A DNA stretch of 64,000 nt, from positions 1,116,001 through 1,180,000 of the forward strand of contig OZ220472.1 of NCBI GenBank assembly GCA_965115995.1, read 5' to 3'. The stretch comes from Poriferisodalis sp026713105. Lineage in GTDB: Bacteria; Actinomycetota; Acidimicrobiia; Acidimicrobiales; Poriferisodalaceae. The notes beneath the pieces are model-generated. The model saw only the letters and a list, made by a program, of their open reading frames with translations, did not search any database and had not been told where the DNA came from. Within the stretch, counting starts at the first letter, position 1. Each line of letters starts with the position of its first letter. Shown here piece after piece: positions 40,154-49,560 of this stretch. Both the position numbers and the translations under genes were made by a program.

Positions 40154-40558
40154 ATGAAGATCGGCGAGCTGGGCGACCGCTGCGGGGTGAGCACGAAGAC
40201 GATTCGATATTACGAGTCGATCGGATTGCTCGATGAACCAGACCGGACTGCGAGCGGGTACCGCGATTACGCAGGTGACGATGTCGAGCGGCTGCAGTTC
40301 ATCCGCGATGCGCAAGCGACTGGACTCACGCTGGCGGAGATCTCCTCAGTGCTTGAGCTCAAGAGCGCCGGCGAGCGGTCATGCGCACACACCACGGCGC
40401 TCATCGAGTCCCACGTGGACGCCATCGATGCCCAGATCGCTCAGCTCCGTTCGGCCCGCAAGGAGCTCGCTGCACTGCTGAGGCGGGCGCAGGGGCTGGA
40501 TCCGGCGTCATGCACCGATCCCAATCGCTGCCAGGTGATCGGCCAAATCCGTCATTGA
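40154..40558 (+). CDS. MerR-family metal-responsive regulator
   Basis: 134 residues: a MerR winged helix (MKIGELGDRCGVSTKTIRYY), the EPDRTASGYRDY wing, a long dimerisation helix, and a C-terminal metal loop with DPASCTDPNRCQ after an earlier cysteine in GERSCAHTT. The cysteine pattern fits a thiophilic-metal sensor. TACCGT (40141-40146) lies 7 nt before the ATG, so its own mRNA is probably leaderless. The copper ATPase gene follows after a MerR-type promoter, so this is almost certainly its activator. Confidence 0.85.
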   Translation: MKIGELGDRCGVSTKTIRYYESIGLLDEPDRTASGYRDYAGDDVERLQFIRDAQATGLTLAEISSVLELKSAGERSCAHTTALIESHVDAIDAQIAQLRSARKELAALLRRAQGLDPASCTDPNRCQVIGQIRH

Positions 40559-40582
40559 CACGACCATTGATGTGACTGTGAC

Positions 40583-40614
40583 TTGACCTTCCAGTCGGAT
40601 GGAATCTTTAGAGT
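40583..40614 (+). promoter_or_regulatory. CueR/MerR-type promoter of the copper ATPase gene
   Basis: TTGACC (-35, 40583-40588) and TAGAGT (-10, 40609-40614) are 20 nt apart, the stretched spacing of MerR-activated promoters. The spacer carries a dyad, TTCCA and TGGAA (40589-40604), closely matching the CueR site. The -10 box ends 6 nt before the ATG at 40621, so the transcript should be leaderless. Confidence 0.8.
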
Positions 40615-40620
40615 GGTCGT

Positions 40621-42768
40621 ATGACCACGGTAACCGCCCGATCCGATGTGGCAATCGACGGGATGACCTGCGCCGCGTGCGCGAGCCGGATCCAACACCG
40701 GCTCGACGAGATGGACGCCGTGGCGGCGGCACAGGTGAACTTCGCTACTGGGCGGGCCACGATCGCCCACGACGGGTCGCTCGACGAGTCGTTCCTCGCT
40801 GCCGAGATCGCAGCGCTGGGCTACTCGGTCATTGCTGCTGGCGAGGGCGAAGCAGCCGAGCAGCGGCGCCAGACGGATCTGCTCACCCGGCTGGCCGTCG
40901 GTGCGGTGCTGACGGTGCCCTCGGTGCTCATCTCCATGATCCCGGCGTTGCAATTCGACGGGTGGGAATGGCTGGCCGCCGTGCTGGCGACCGTCGTGAT
41001 TGTGGGATCGGGGTGGCCGTTCCATCGAGCCGCGGCGGTGAACTTGCGCCACGGCGCCACCACGATGGACACGCTCGTGTCGATGGGGTCGCTCTCGGCT
41101 CTGGGATGGTCGCTCGTTGTGTCAGCCACCGGCATCCGCGACGGTCATGTGTACTTCGAGACCGGCGCCGTGATCGTCACGCTGATCCTGCTGGGCAAGT
41201 GGCTGGAGCTTCGGGCCAAGCGCCGCTCGGGTGACGCGATCCGGTCGCTCGCCGATCTGGGCGTGAGGACAGCCCAACTGGCGGACGGCCGGGAGATTGC
41301 AATCGCAGACCTGGCCGTCGGCATGCGATTCGTGGTCCGGCCGGGGGAGCGGATCGCCACCGATGGCATGATCGTGGACGGGCGCTCCGCGGTCGATGCG
41401 TCGATGGTGACCGGGGAGCCGGTGCCGCTCGAAGTTGGGCCTGGCGACGAGGTGATTGGCGCCACGATCAATGCCAACGGGGCTCTCGTCGTCGAGGCGA
41501 CGAAGGTGGGCGCCGACACGGCGCTAGCGCAGATCATCCGGCTGGTCAACGAAGCACAGGGCAGCCGGGCAGAGGTGCAGCGGCTCGCCGATCGGGTGTC
41601 GTCGGTATTCGTGCCCATCGCCATCGCCACGGGGATCGTCACGCTGGCGGCCTGGCTGTTGCTGGGCAACGAGGCCAGCGCGGCTTTCAGTGCCGCGGTG
41701 GCGGTGCTGATCATCGCCTGCCCGTGCGCTCTGGGGCTGGCGACGCCGCTGGGGATCATGGTGGGAACTGGCCGCGGCGCCCAACTGGGCGTGATCATCA
41801 AGGGAGGCGAAGTCCTCGAGGACACCCGCTCGGTGGACGTGGTGCTGGTGGACAAGACCGGCACGCTCACCGAAGGAGCCATGACGCTCGCCGGTGTTCA
41901 TGCGGTGCAGCTCTCGGCCGCCGAACGTGACGACGTGCATCGGCTGGCGGCATCGGCCGAGGCGCTGTCGTCCCATCCGATCGCCCAAGCCATCGCCAGC
42001 TCGGTCGACGTGCTGGTCGACGTGGAGGAGTTCGAGACCATGCCGGGCTCGGGTGTGACGGCCTCGATCGGGGGCGTCGAGGTTCGGGTGGGCCGCCGCA
42101 GCCTGTTCGACGCCGTGCCCGGTCCCGTCGAAGCGGCTGCCGCAAGCGCCGAGGCCGCCGGAGCGACGGCCGTTCTCGCTGGCCGCAATGGGACAGCGGA
42201 GATGGTCCTGGTCGTCGCCGACCGCGTCAAACCCACCTCGCGGGAGGCAGTCGCGGCGCTGCGCGACCAAGGTCTGGGAGTCACCCTGCTCACTGGCGAC
42301 AACGAGCGAACTGCCCGCACCGTTGCGGCCAAGGTCGGAATCGAGTCGGTGATCTCCGAGGTGTATCCCGCTGACAAAGCCGCCGAGGTGGAGCGGCTCC
42401 AGGCGGCCGGCATGCGAGTGGCGATGGTAGGGGACGGCATCAACGATGCCCCAGCACTGGCCCAGGCCGATCTGGGCATCGCCGTCGGCACCGGCACCGA
42501 TGTGGCGATCGAGGCCTCGGACCTCACCGTCGTGAGCGGCGACCTGCGCGCAGTCTCCGATGCCATCGCGCTGTCGCGTCGCACGCTGTCGACGATCAAG
42601 GGGAATCTGTTCTGGGCATTCGCCTATAACGCAGCGGCGATCCCGCTCGCGGCGCTGGGCATCCTGAACCCCATGATCGCTGCCGGTGCGATGGGCGTCT
42701 CGTCGCTGTTCGTCGTCACCAACAGCCTCCGGCTGCGACGCTTCACCGGCAGCCGCCAGACTGTCTGA
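40621..42768 (+). CDS. copA: Copper-translocating P-type ATPase
   Basis: 715 residues. One N-terminal metal-binding domain (GMTCAACASRI), then the PIB-type membrane domain with the CPC motif IIACPCALGLATP, phosphorylation site DKTGTLT, the SSHPIA histidine-proline motif and hinge GDGINDAPAL. The C-terminal membrane helices show FAYNAAAIP and MGVSSLFVVTNSLR, the YN and MxxSS signatures of Cu(I) exporters. It would pump Cu(I) out of the cytoplasm using ATP. A CueR-like promoter and the MerR gene directly upstream support copper control. Confidence 0.9.
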   Translation: MTTVTARSDVAIDGMTCAACASRIQHRLDEMDAVAAAQVNFATGRATIAHDGSLDESFLAAEIAALGYSVIAAGEGEAAEQRRQTDLLTRLAVGAVLTVPSVLISMIPALQFDGWEWLAAVLATVVIVGSGWPFHRAAAVNLRHGATTMDTLVSMGSLSALGWSLVVSATGIRDGHVYFETGAVIVTLILLGKWLELRAKRRSGDAIRSLADLGVRTAQLADGREIAIADLAVGMRFVVRPGERIATDGMIVDGRSAVDASMVTGEPVPLEVGPGDEVIGATINANGALVVEATKVGADTALAQIIRLVNEAQGSRAEVQRLADRVSSVFVPIAIATGIVTLAAWLLLGNEASAAFSAAVAVLIIACPCALGLATPLGIMVGTGRGAQLGVIIKGGEVLEDTRSVDVVLVDKTGTLTEGAMTLAGVHAVQLSAAERDDVHRLAASAEALSSHPIAQAIASSVDVLVDVEEFETMPGSGVTASIGGVEVRVGRRSLFDAVPGPVEAAAASAEAAGATAVLAGRNGTAEMVLVVADRVKPTSREAVAALRDQGLGVTLLTGDNERTARTVAAKVGIESVISEVYPADKAAEVERLQAAGMRVAMVGDGINDAPALAQADLGIAVGTGTDVAIEASDLTVVSGDLRAVSDAIALSRRTLSTIKGNLFWAFAYNAAAIPLAALGILNPMIAAGAMGVSSLFVVTNSLRLRRFTGSRQTV

Positions 42769-42772
42769 CTGC

Positions 42773-43687
42773 GTGAGCGACGACAAGTGGACAGCTGAGG
42801 ACATTCCCGATCAGTCGGGCCGGGTTGCGGTGGTGACCGGGGCCAACTCGGGGAACGGATTCGAGACAGCCAAGGCGTTGGCGGGTCGTGGTGCGCGGGT
42901 AATGCTCGCCGTCCGGGACCTCGACAAGGGCAGCGCTGCTGTCGAGGCGATTCGCATCGCACATCCACGAGCCGACCTGGTGCTGCAGGAAGTGGACCTC
43001 GCATCGCTTGACTCGGTGCGAGAAGCGGCAGCGGCCGTCGGGGATCAATTCGACCGTATCGATCTGCTCGTCAACAATGCAGGCGTCTTTCACACGCCTC
43101 GCCGCCAGACCGCCGACGGACTCGAGATTCGGTTCGGTACCAACCACATCGGGCACTTCGTGTGGACCGGGCTGTTGTTGGAGCGGCTGATGCCCGTTGC
43201 CGGATCGCGGGTCGTCACGGTGAGCAGCAACGCTCACCGCTACCGCTCACGAATCGACTTCGAGCGTTTCGGAGTCGCACAGGGCCGCAGCCAGTCGGCT
43301 GCGTACGGTCGGTCGAAGCTGGCGAATCTGCAGTTCACTTACGAACTGCAGCGGCGATTGGTAGCAGCAGGCGCGCAGACCACGGCGCTGGCCGCTCATC
43401 CGGGTTGGTCTGAAACCGAGATCCTGCGCGACTTTCCGTGCATTCGTTTCATCCATCCGCTGATCGGGCCGCTGCGCAACAGCGCTGCCGTGGGTGCCTT
43501 GGCGACGCTGCGGGCAGCCGCTGATCCCGCTGCTTCGGGGGGCGAGTTCTACGGACCCGACGGGTTCATGGAGATGCGAGGGCACCCGGTGCTTGTCCCG
43601 TCGAATGCTCGCTCCCACGACACAGCGCTTCAACGACGGCTCTGGGAAGCGTCAGAACAGCTCACCGGGGTTGCCTTCGGGGTGTGA
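42773..43687 (+). CDS. SDR-family oxidoreductase, retinol-dehydrogenase-like
   Basis: 304 residues, starting at a GTG four nt after the copper ATPase stop. TGANSGNGFETAKAL (about residue 22) is the nucleotide loop, LLVNNAGVF follows near residue 96, and the active site is VSSNAHRYRS with YGRSKLANL. This WW-oxidoreductase/retinol-dehydrogenase-like subgroup acts on lipid alcohols, ketones or fused-ring substrates. It probably reads through from the copA promoter, though a functional link to copper is not evident. Confidence 0.8.
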   Translation: MSDDKWTAEDIPDQSGRVAVVTGANSGNGFETAKALAGRGARVMLAVRDLDKGSAAVEAIRIAHPRADLVLQEVDLASLDSVREAAAAVGDQFDRIDLLVNNAGVFHTPRRQTADGLEIRFGTNHIGHFVWTGLLLERLMPVAGSRVVTVSSNAHRYRSRIDFERFGVAQGRSQSAAYGRSKLANLQFTYELQRRLVAAGAQTTALAAHPGWSETEILRDFPCIRFIHPLIGPLRNSAAVGALATLRAAADPAASGGEFYGPDGFMEMRGHPVLVPSNARSHDTALQRRLWEASEQLTGVAFGV

Positions 43688-43762
43688 GGCCGACGGATTG
43701 TGCCAACCTCCAAGGAAGTGCGGCTCCCGCGGGGTGCCGCAGTTCGGACGAGAGGCAGACAG

Positions 43763-44848
43763 ATGAAGGCGGCAGTCCTGCATGAACCGCACCAACCGAT
43801 GGAGATCACTGACGTCGCGGCACGCAGCCCAGGCCCACGGGAAGTCCTGATCGCGACTGCCTATGCCGGTCTCTGCCATTCCGATCTGCACTTCATCGAA
43901 GGGCTCTTCCCCCATCCGCTGCCGGCGGTGCTCGGCCACGAAGCTGCCGGCGTTGTCGAAGCCGTCGGCAGCGCAGTCACCTACGTCAAGCCCGGCGACC
44001 ACGTCATCACCTGTCTCTCGGTCTTCTGCGGCGAGTGCGAGCGCTGCCTGTCGGGCAATCCGTCCACCTGCTCGGACACCACGGTCAAGCTGCCGCCAGG
44101 CGCCAGCGATCGCCTGGAATGGGACCGGCCCGATCCGTTGCACGGCTTCCTGAACCTCTCGGCATTTGCCGAGTTGATGCTGGTGCACGAGCACGCCCTC
44201 GTGAAGATCCGCGACGACATGCCGCTCGAGAAGGCTGCGCTGATCGGCTGCGGGGTCATGACGGGATTCGGAGCCGTCAACAACACGGCGCAGGTCCGCT
44301 GGGGGGAGACAGTGGCGGTCATCGGATGCGGCGGCGTTGGCATGGCCGCAGTCGAAGGGGCGCACATTGCGGGAGCCGGGCGCGTTATCGCCATCGACAC
44401 CAACTCCGACAAGCTGGAGCTGGCGCGCATGCTGGGCGCTACAGACGCGGTGAACCCGCTCGAGTCGGACCCTGTCGAGGCTGTGCTGGAACTGACCGGC
44501 GAGGGAGTGCATCACGCAATCGAATGCCTGGGCGTGAACACCACCGCAGAGCAGGCGTTCAACATGCTGGCCTTGGGCGGAACCGCCACGATCGTCGGCA
44601 TGATCCCGGCGGACCAGAAGATCTCTGTGGACGGAATGCAACTGTTGCGGGGTCGCACGCTGAAGGGTTCGTCCATGGGATCGAACCGTTTCCGCATCGA
44701 CATGCCGCGTCTCGTCGAGCTGTATCTCCAAGGCCGGCTGCATCTCGATGAGTGGGTCTCAGCGGTGATCACGCTCGATCAGATCAACGAAGGCTTCGCC
44801 GACATGAAAGCCGGCAAGGTCGTCCGCTCAGTCATCAAATTCGACTGA
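43763..44848 (+). CDS. Zinc-dependent alcohol dehydrogenase (class III-like)
   Basis: 361 residues of the medium-chain dehydrogenase family. Catalytic zinc ligands lie in AGLCHSDLHF (about residue 37) and GHEAAGVVE (about residue 59); the structural zinc loop is FCGECERCLSGNPSTC (about residue 91). The NAD fold is VAVIGCGGVGMAAVEGA near residue 185. It starts at the ATG at 43763, since the longer frame has no ribosome site. The closest look is to mycothiol/NDMA-type and glutathione-type class III enzymes; the oxidised alcohol is unknown. Confidence 0.85.
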   Translation: MKAAVLHEPHQPMEITDVAARSPGPREVLIATAYAGLCHSDLHFIEGLFPHPLPAVLGHEAAGVVEAVGSAVTYVKPGDHVITCLSVFCGECERCLSGNPSTCSDTTVKLPPGASDRLEWDRPDPLHGFLNLSAFAELMLVHEHALVKIRDDMPLEKAALIGCGVMTGFGAVNNTAQVRWGETVAVIGCGGVGMAAVEGAHIAGAGRVIAIDTNSDKLELARMLGATDAVNPLESDPVEAVLELTGEGVHHAIECLGVNTTAEQAFNMLALGGTATIVGMIPADQKISVDGMQLLRGRTLKGSSMGSNRFRIDMPRLVELYLQGRLHLDEWVSAVITLDQINEGFADMKAGKVVRSVIKFD

Positions 44849-44894
44849 CAGAACATGACTGATAGCGACCGCTCACGGCTTCGCTGAGGCGCCG

Positions 44895-45023
44895 TCAAGT
44901 GGAGACGAGTTCGGATCCCTCGTCGAGACAACCCCAGGTGCCGCCGATCATCTTCTTGACCGGACGGCCCACGCGCGCGAGCCGGGCGGTATGTCTTCCG
45001 GCACCTGCTCGTTTCACCACCAC
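44895..45023 (-). other. Possible small ORF or C-terminal gene remnant
   Basis: A 42-codon minus-strand frame (GTG start among three consecutive GTG codons) in the 243-nt gap between the dehydrogenase and SRPBCC genes. It has strongly GC-biased third positions and a plausible protein sequence (RVGRPVKKMIGGTWGCLDEG near the end), but no ribosome site and no family that I recognise. It may be the tail of a lost gene. The rest of the gap holds the SRPBCC ribosome site. Confidence 0.2.
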
Positions 45024-45091
45024 TTGGAACGCAATCTTGTGGGTTGTATGTCGATAGCCTCTCGCTGCTGCCCCCCGAACAGGAGAACCCC

Positions 45092-45535
45092 ATGGTTGAG
45101 ACCACTGCCAGCACGAGCGTTGATATTGCCGCAAGTCCCGAAGCGGTCTACGGGATCCTGACGGACCTGTCCCGCATCAGCGAGATCAGCCCCGAGTGCT
45201 ACAAGTCGGAGTGGGAGGACGGCTCGACCGGTCCCGAGGTCGGAGCGAAGTTCCGTGGCTACAACCAGAACGGCGACATGAAGTGGGACGCCGGCTGCAT
45301 CGTCGTAGCCGCCGATCCCGGTCGCGAGTGGGCGTTCGAGGTGCCTGCCCAAGACGGCCGTCGCACGCTGTGGCGCTACGAGATCGAAGCCACGTCGTCA
45401 GGCTGTCGGGTCACCGAGAGCTTCGATTCGCCGATTCTCGACATGGAGTTCTTCCAGAAGCACAACCGTCACAGCCTGCTGGTGAAGAACATCGCCCAGT
45501 CGTTGGAGAACCTCAAGGCCGTCGCCGAGGGCTAG
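45092..45535 (+). CDS. SRPBCC-family (polyketide cyclase/START-like) protein
   Basis: 147 residues with the SRPBCC/Bet v1-like layout: an opening strand TSVDIAASPEAVYGILTDLSR, the kinked-helix region around EISPECYKSEW, the beta core (GAKFRGYNQN, WAFEVPAQ) and a long C-terminal helix ending SLLVKNIAQSLENL. The ATG at 45092 follows AGGAGAACCCC. Such proteins bind hydrophobic ligands or act as small cyclases. The ligand is unknown. Confidence 0.8.
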   Translation: MVETTASTSVDIAASPEAVYGILTDLSRISEISPECYKSEWEDGSTGPEVGAKFRGYNQNGDMKWDAGCIVVAADPGREWAFEVPAQDGRRTLWRYEIEATSSGCRVTESFDSPILDMEFFQKHNRHSLLVKNIAQSLENLKAVAEG

Positions 45536-45550
45536 CCCCCGCGCGAGCGT

Positions 45551-46162
45551 TCAGCACGCGCCCCCGACAAGAGCCGCGTCGGCTATTACGGCGCCGGTCC
45601 AGCAGTAGAGCAGCACCGTCGGTGTCGCGCCGAAATCCTGCTGGTGCGGCTGCCACGGTGCGTGATGCACGGCTTCACCGGGATTGGTGGTGCGGGGCAC
45701 ACCGTCGGTGCTGAAGCAGGGCTCGCCGGCGAGCACGTGGTACAGCTCCTCGGCCTCGTGATGGTGGCTGGGGTAGTGCAGGTTCGGACCCCACACGGCG
45801 ATGCCGACGCGCACCGAGCGATGCTCGACGATCGAGCCCGGGCCGACGAGCTGCACGTAGCCGTAGTTGTCGTGGAACTCCTGGCTCAGCACGCCGCGAT
45901 AACCGGCGGTCTGAATCCACGGCAGAGACGGGGCAAGAGTCAGGCATTCCTCGAGCACGGCGTCCACCGCGGCGTCACCGCTGAGCTCAACGGCGTCAAG
46001 GTGACGCAGCACCGGCAGGTAGCGAGCCTGGACCAGCATGGGACTGCGGGCTTCATCCAGCGCGTCGAGCACGTCGGCGACCATTGGAAATTCGGGCACG
46101 GCGGGGCGGCTGCGATGGAACTCGGCGATACGCCGAAGCAGATCGTCGATGACGCCCGCCAC
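45551..46162 (-). CDS. DMSP-lyase-family cupin (DddQ/DddL-like)
   Basis: 203 residues: helical N-terminal part, then a cupin with the family motif WGPNLHYPSHHHEAEELYHV (about residues 126-145), in which three histidines, a glutamate and a tyrosine match the metal and catalytic residues of cupin-type dimethylsulfoniopropionate lyases, and PGEAVHHAPWQPHQ as motif 2. These enzymes release dimethyl sulfide and acrylate from DMSP. True activity is not proved by the motif, as related cupins exist with other roles. It stands alone, convergent with the SRPBCC gene, with no acrylate or transport genes nearby. It supports a marine setting. Confidence 0.6.
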   Translation of the reverse strand: MAGVIDDLLRRIAEFHRSRPAVPEFPMVADVLDALDEARSPMLVQARYLPVLRHLDAVELSGDAAVDAVLEECLTLAPSLPWIQTAGYRGVLSQEFHDNYGYVQLVGPGSIVEHRSVRVGIAVWGPNLHYPSHHHEAEELYHVLAGEPCFSTDGVPRTTNPGEAVHHAPWQPHQQDFGATPTVLLYCWTGAVIADAALVGGAC

Positions 46163-46310
46163 TCACACATTGTCCCATCCGTTTCCTGTCGTCAGCGCGC
46201 ATAAGGCCCTGTGTCGGATCGGCCGCGCTTTCCCAAATCCGTGAGGTCCTCGGACTCATCCTCGACATCCCCACGTAGAGCGAACCTAGATTTGGGCAAA
46301 TCGACGAGGC

Positions 46311-47114
46311 CTAGGAATTCAGGAACTCCAATATCGCGGTCCACGCTGCAGGGTCCTGCAGCAGGAACATGTGGCCTCCGTCGAAGAGCTGCATTCGTGC
46401 GTCGGGCAGTGCTGCGGTCAGATTCTTGAGATTTTCCGGCGGTGCTTGCCGATCGAATAGTCCGCCGACCACGTATGTGGGTGCGGCGATCTCAGCGAGC
46501 CGTCCCCAGACGTCGTGGCGGGCGCGGGCCTCGAGCTGACGGCGCGCACCCATCGCCGCTGCGGGGTCGTCAGCGTTCAATGGCGGCCCAGACATGCGCG
46601 GCACCAGCTGGTCGAACATGGGCGCATACCTGGGCGGATCGGCGTCGGGATCGTTGCGAGCGTCGAGAATCGGCAGGACGGTGCGAAGCCGTTCTGCTAC
46701 CGGAAGATCGGCGACCGAGAGCAGATCGAATGACGAACCGCCCGCGCCACCTGACGAGGTGCAGCACAACACGAGTCGATCCACCCGGTCCGGATACCGC
46801 AGGGCAACATGCTGGGCCACCATCCCGCCGAAGCTGACACCCACAATGTGGGCGTGGCCCCAACCGAAGGCATCCATCAGTGCAACGGCGTCGTCCGCGT
46901 AGTCCTCCATGAAGTAGGGGACATCTGGCTTGCTCGTCTGGCCGAGTCCCCGCTGGTCGTACATCAGCACCTCGTGATGCTGTTCGAGTGGACCGCGACC
47001 TCGCAGCGGGTTCTGACGCAAGTCACCCCCCGTCCCGCTCAGCCACACGACCCGCGGTCCTTTCCCGTGGATCTCGAAGTAGATGCTCAGGCCACGAACG
47101 TCGGTCTGGGGCAT
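46311..47114 (-). CDS. Alpha/beta hydrolase
   Basis: 267 residues. VVWLSGTGG (about residue 22) is the oxyanion loop, GVSFGGMVAQHVALRYP (about residue 92) carries the nucleophile serine, and FDGGHMFLLQDP (about residue 245) the histidine; VGGLFDRQAPP supplies the acid. Closest in look to 3-oxoadipate enol-lactonase/PcaD and related small-molecule esterases. It is a single gene on its strand with a 49-nt gap to the FtsX permease gene downstream. The substrate is unassigned. Confidence 0.75.
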   Translation of the reverse strand: MPQTDVRGLSIYFEIHGKGPRVVWLSGTGGDLRQNPLRGRGPLEQHHEVLMYDQRGLGQTSKPDVPYFMEDYADDAVALMDAFGWGHAHIVGVSFGGMVAQHVALRYPDRVDRLVLCCTSSGGAGGSSFDLLSVADLPVAERLRTVLPILDARNDPDADPPRYAPMFDQLVPRMSGPPLNADDPAAAMGARRQLEARARHDVWGRLAEIAAPTYVVGGLFDRQAPPENLKNLTAALPDARMQLFDGGHMFLLQDPAAWTAILEFLNS

Positions 47115-47163
47115 TCCGCTTCAACCTACCGGTGTCATCGAGGGACTATTCGGCAGCATTGGC

Positions 47164-49560
47164 TCAGCGCGCAAGCGCCGTGAGAATGTCGAGTCGGTTG
47201 GCTCGACGGCAAGGGAGTACTGCCCCAGCCGTGGCGATGGCGATGCCGGTGAGCATGGCGGCCGCGAAAGCAGCCGGACTGAATGCGTAATCGATATCGA
47301 ATGCCGTCAATGCGCGGATAGTGATCACGAGGCCTGCGTGGTAGGCGGAACCAGCAATTGCGCCGAGCACGGCCCCGGTCAGGCCGATCGCGAGGGCTTC
47401 GGCTGCGACACTTGTGACGATGCGACGCTTGGTGGCGCCGATGGCACGGAGTGCGGCGAACTCATTGGTGCGCTCCAGCGTTGATGCCAAGAGCGTGTTC
47501 ACCAGCGCAATTGCAGCACAGGTGACAATGACAAGCAGCATCAGCGCAATGAGGCCGAGGATCTGGTCGGAAGACCGGCGGGCATCGGCGAGGAACTCCT
47601 CGGCGGTGAATACCTGGGCGGGGTGACCTGCAGTGATCCGGTCGAGCTGCTCACGTACGGCGCTCGGGTCGACGCCGGGTGCAAGCTGGATTTCGTAGCG
47701 AGCGAAGCTGTCAATGCCGTAGTGGGCGGCGAATTGACCGTGAGAGATATTGATCATGCCGCCGCTGCCGGGTGCGATTGCGCCGGTAATGGCGACGATC
47801 GGCAGCCGTAGCGGGGGTGTCGCGCCCGGAATGTCGATGACGTCGCCGACTTCGTAGTCGAACGTGAGCGCGGTCTGCTTGATCACGATGGCACCGTCGC
47901 CTGCAGCCATCTGGGCACGCGCCTTGTCGGTGTCGAGCCGCGTGTAGGCGTAGGAACTGTCTCCGTAGACGCCGTGGATACCGACGAGGTGGGGTCCTGA
48001 TTCGGCGGGAACCCAGGTGCTGGCTGCTATTGAGTGCACGCCCTCGATTGCCTCGAATTCCGAGGTCCACTCCCTTGGCAGGCCGACGAGGGCGATGTTG
48101 TCACCGGACGTCGTGCCGACCCAGAAGTCGCTTCCGAGGGTGGTGGACAGGTTCTCGTTGGTGGTGTCGCGCAGGTTGATCGCCAGGCCCGTGGTGGTGA
48201 CTGCGATGGCGACTGCGACCATGACCACCGCCGTGGTGCCCCACACGCGGCGCCCTGAACGCTTGAGCGCTGTGGCTGCGAGCTCGCCACTGGCACCCAG
48301 ACGTCGCGCAACCCCGACCGTCATCGCCGTGATGAACGGTGCTGCGCCGGCTGCAATGCACAGCAGCCCCGCCATCGCTGCCCCGAACGCCAGACGGCCG
48401 CTGGGGATCACGAAGAGCAGGAGGCCCACCGCGATGAGCCACCAGCGGCGGGTGAGGTGGTGCTCGGACGGTTGAACGTCCGGGCGGAGTGCGTCGAGCG
48501 GCTCGACGCGAAGCGCCCGACGTGCGGGCACGATGGCCGATGCCATAGCAGTGGCAACACCCAGTAGCCATGCGATGAGGAGCAGCAGTGCCGGCACTGA
48601 AGTCTGCAGCGGCGTTCCGATGGCACGTGCGAACGCATCGGGCACCGTGCCGATCACCGAGCGAGCCATGGCGGTGCCCAGCACCAGCCCGAGCGCGGAG
48701 CCGACGGCTCCGAGTGTTGCGGCTTCGGCGAGTACGCCGGAGAGGATCGTTCGGCGGTTGCCGCCGAGAGCCCGCAACGACGCGATCTCATGTCGCCGGT
48801 CGAGCACGGTCATGTTCATGGTGTTGAACAGCAAGAACCCGCCCACCACGAGGCCCATCGCGCCCAGGATCGCAAGCATGGTGAACAGGACGCCCATGGT
48901 GTTGCGGGCTTGGATCACCCTGTCGGCTACGTCGCGGATGTGTGCATTCCCTGTGGCTGCCTCGAGAGCGGTCGGATCGGGCCGGCCGTAGACGAGCATC
49001 GTGTCGGTGCCCGTGACCCCGCGCAGTCCGAGCGCGGTCTCGAGGTCGGCGACTACGACGAATCCGCCGTAACGGTCTCGCAATTCGGGGTCGGCACGCC
49101 CTGCGATCTCGCCGATAGCGGGCTCGCCAGTGGGTCCTGTGAACGAGTGACGACCTGACGCCGGCAGAGCGGATCCGGTTTCGATGCCCACCGTTGCCGC
49201 CAAGGCTTGCGCAGGTCGGGTCGTCGTTCCGTCACGATCTTCGAGCGCAACGAGCCATCCCTGAACGTCGTCGACCATCATGGGTACTTCGACGAAACGG
49301 CGGACGCCTTCGACGTGGGGGACATCTGCGACGGCGTCGCGAGTCCGATCGAGATCTGCAGCGGCGACCGTGACTTCGTACCGGGCCCCGCCGAGCAATG
49401 CCGCGGTTGCATCGGCCGTCGCCGTTGCGGACGTCATCAGTGATGACATCGCAACGATGAGACCGACACCCGAAGCAATTCCCCCGACGGACACCGCAGT
49501 GCGCAGCCGATGGCCACGAAGTCGGCGAAGATGAAGCAGCCGGAATCGGTCGAGTCTCAT
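47164..49560 (-). CDS. MacB/FtsX-type ABC transporter permease with two FtsX domains
   Basis: 798 residues. After the first membrane helix (VSVGGIASGVGLIVAMSS) an extracellular domain of about 200 residues precedes three helices of the first FtsX domain (FTMLAILGAMGLVVGGF, with the MTVLDRRHEIASLRALGG coupling motif). A second copy follows (helix near residue 430, a further external domain, then three helices with TLERTNEFAALRAIGATK). This duplicated layout is the usual actinobacterial form. Its ATG overlaps the stop of the ATPase gene upstream (ATGA). It would export a lipid, peptide or drug, or act mechanically on the envelope. Confidence 0.85.
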   Translation of the reverse strand: MRLDRFRLLHLRRLRGHRLRTAVSVGGIASGVGLIVAMSSLMTSATATADATAALLGGARYEVTVAAADLDRTRDAVADVPHVEGVRRFVEVPMMVDDVQGWLVALEDRDGTTTRPAQALAATVGIETGSALPASGRHSFTGPTGEPAIGEIAGRADPELRDRYGGFVVVADLETALGLRGVTGTDTMLVYGRPDPTALEAATGNAHIRDVADRVIQARNTMGVLFTMLAILGAMGLVVGGFLLFNTMNMTVLDRRHEIASLRALGGNRRTILSGVLAEAATLGAVGSALGLVLGTAMARSVIGTVPDAFARAIGTPLQTSVPALLLLIAWLLGVATAMASAIVPARRALRVEPLDALRPDVQPSEHHLTRRWWLIAVGLLLFVIPSGRLAFGAAMAGLLCIAAGAAPFITAMTVGVARRLGASGELAATALKRSGRRVWGTTAVVMVAVAIAVTTTGLAINLRDTTNENLSTTLGSDFWVGTTSGDNIALVGLPREWTSEFEAIEGVHSIAASTWVPAESGPHLVGIHGVYGDSSYAYTRLDTDKARAQMAAGDGAIVIKQTALTFDYEVGDVIDIPGATPPLRLPIVAITGAIAPGSGGMINISHGQFAAHYGIDSFARYEIQLAPGVDPSAVREQLDRITAGHPAQVFTAEEFLADARRSSDQILGLIALMLLVIVTCAAIALVNTLLASTLERTNEFAALRAIGATKRRIVTSVAAEALAIGLTGAVLGAIAGSAYHAGLVITIRALTAFDIDYAFSPAAFAAAMLTGIAIATAGAVLPCRRANRLDILTALAR

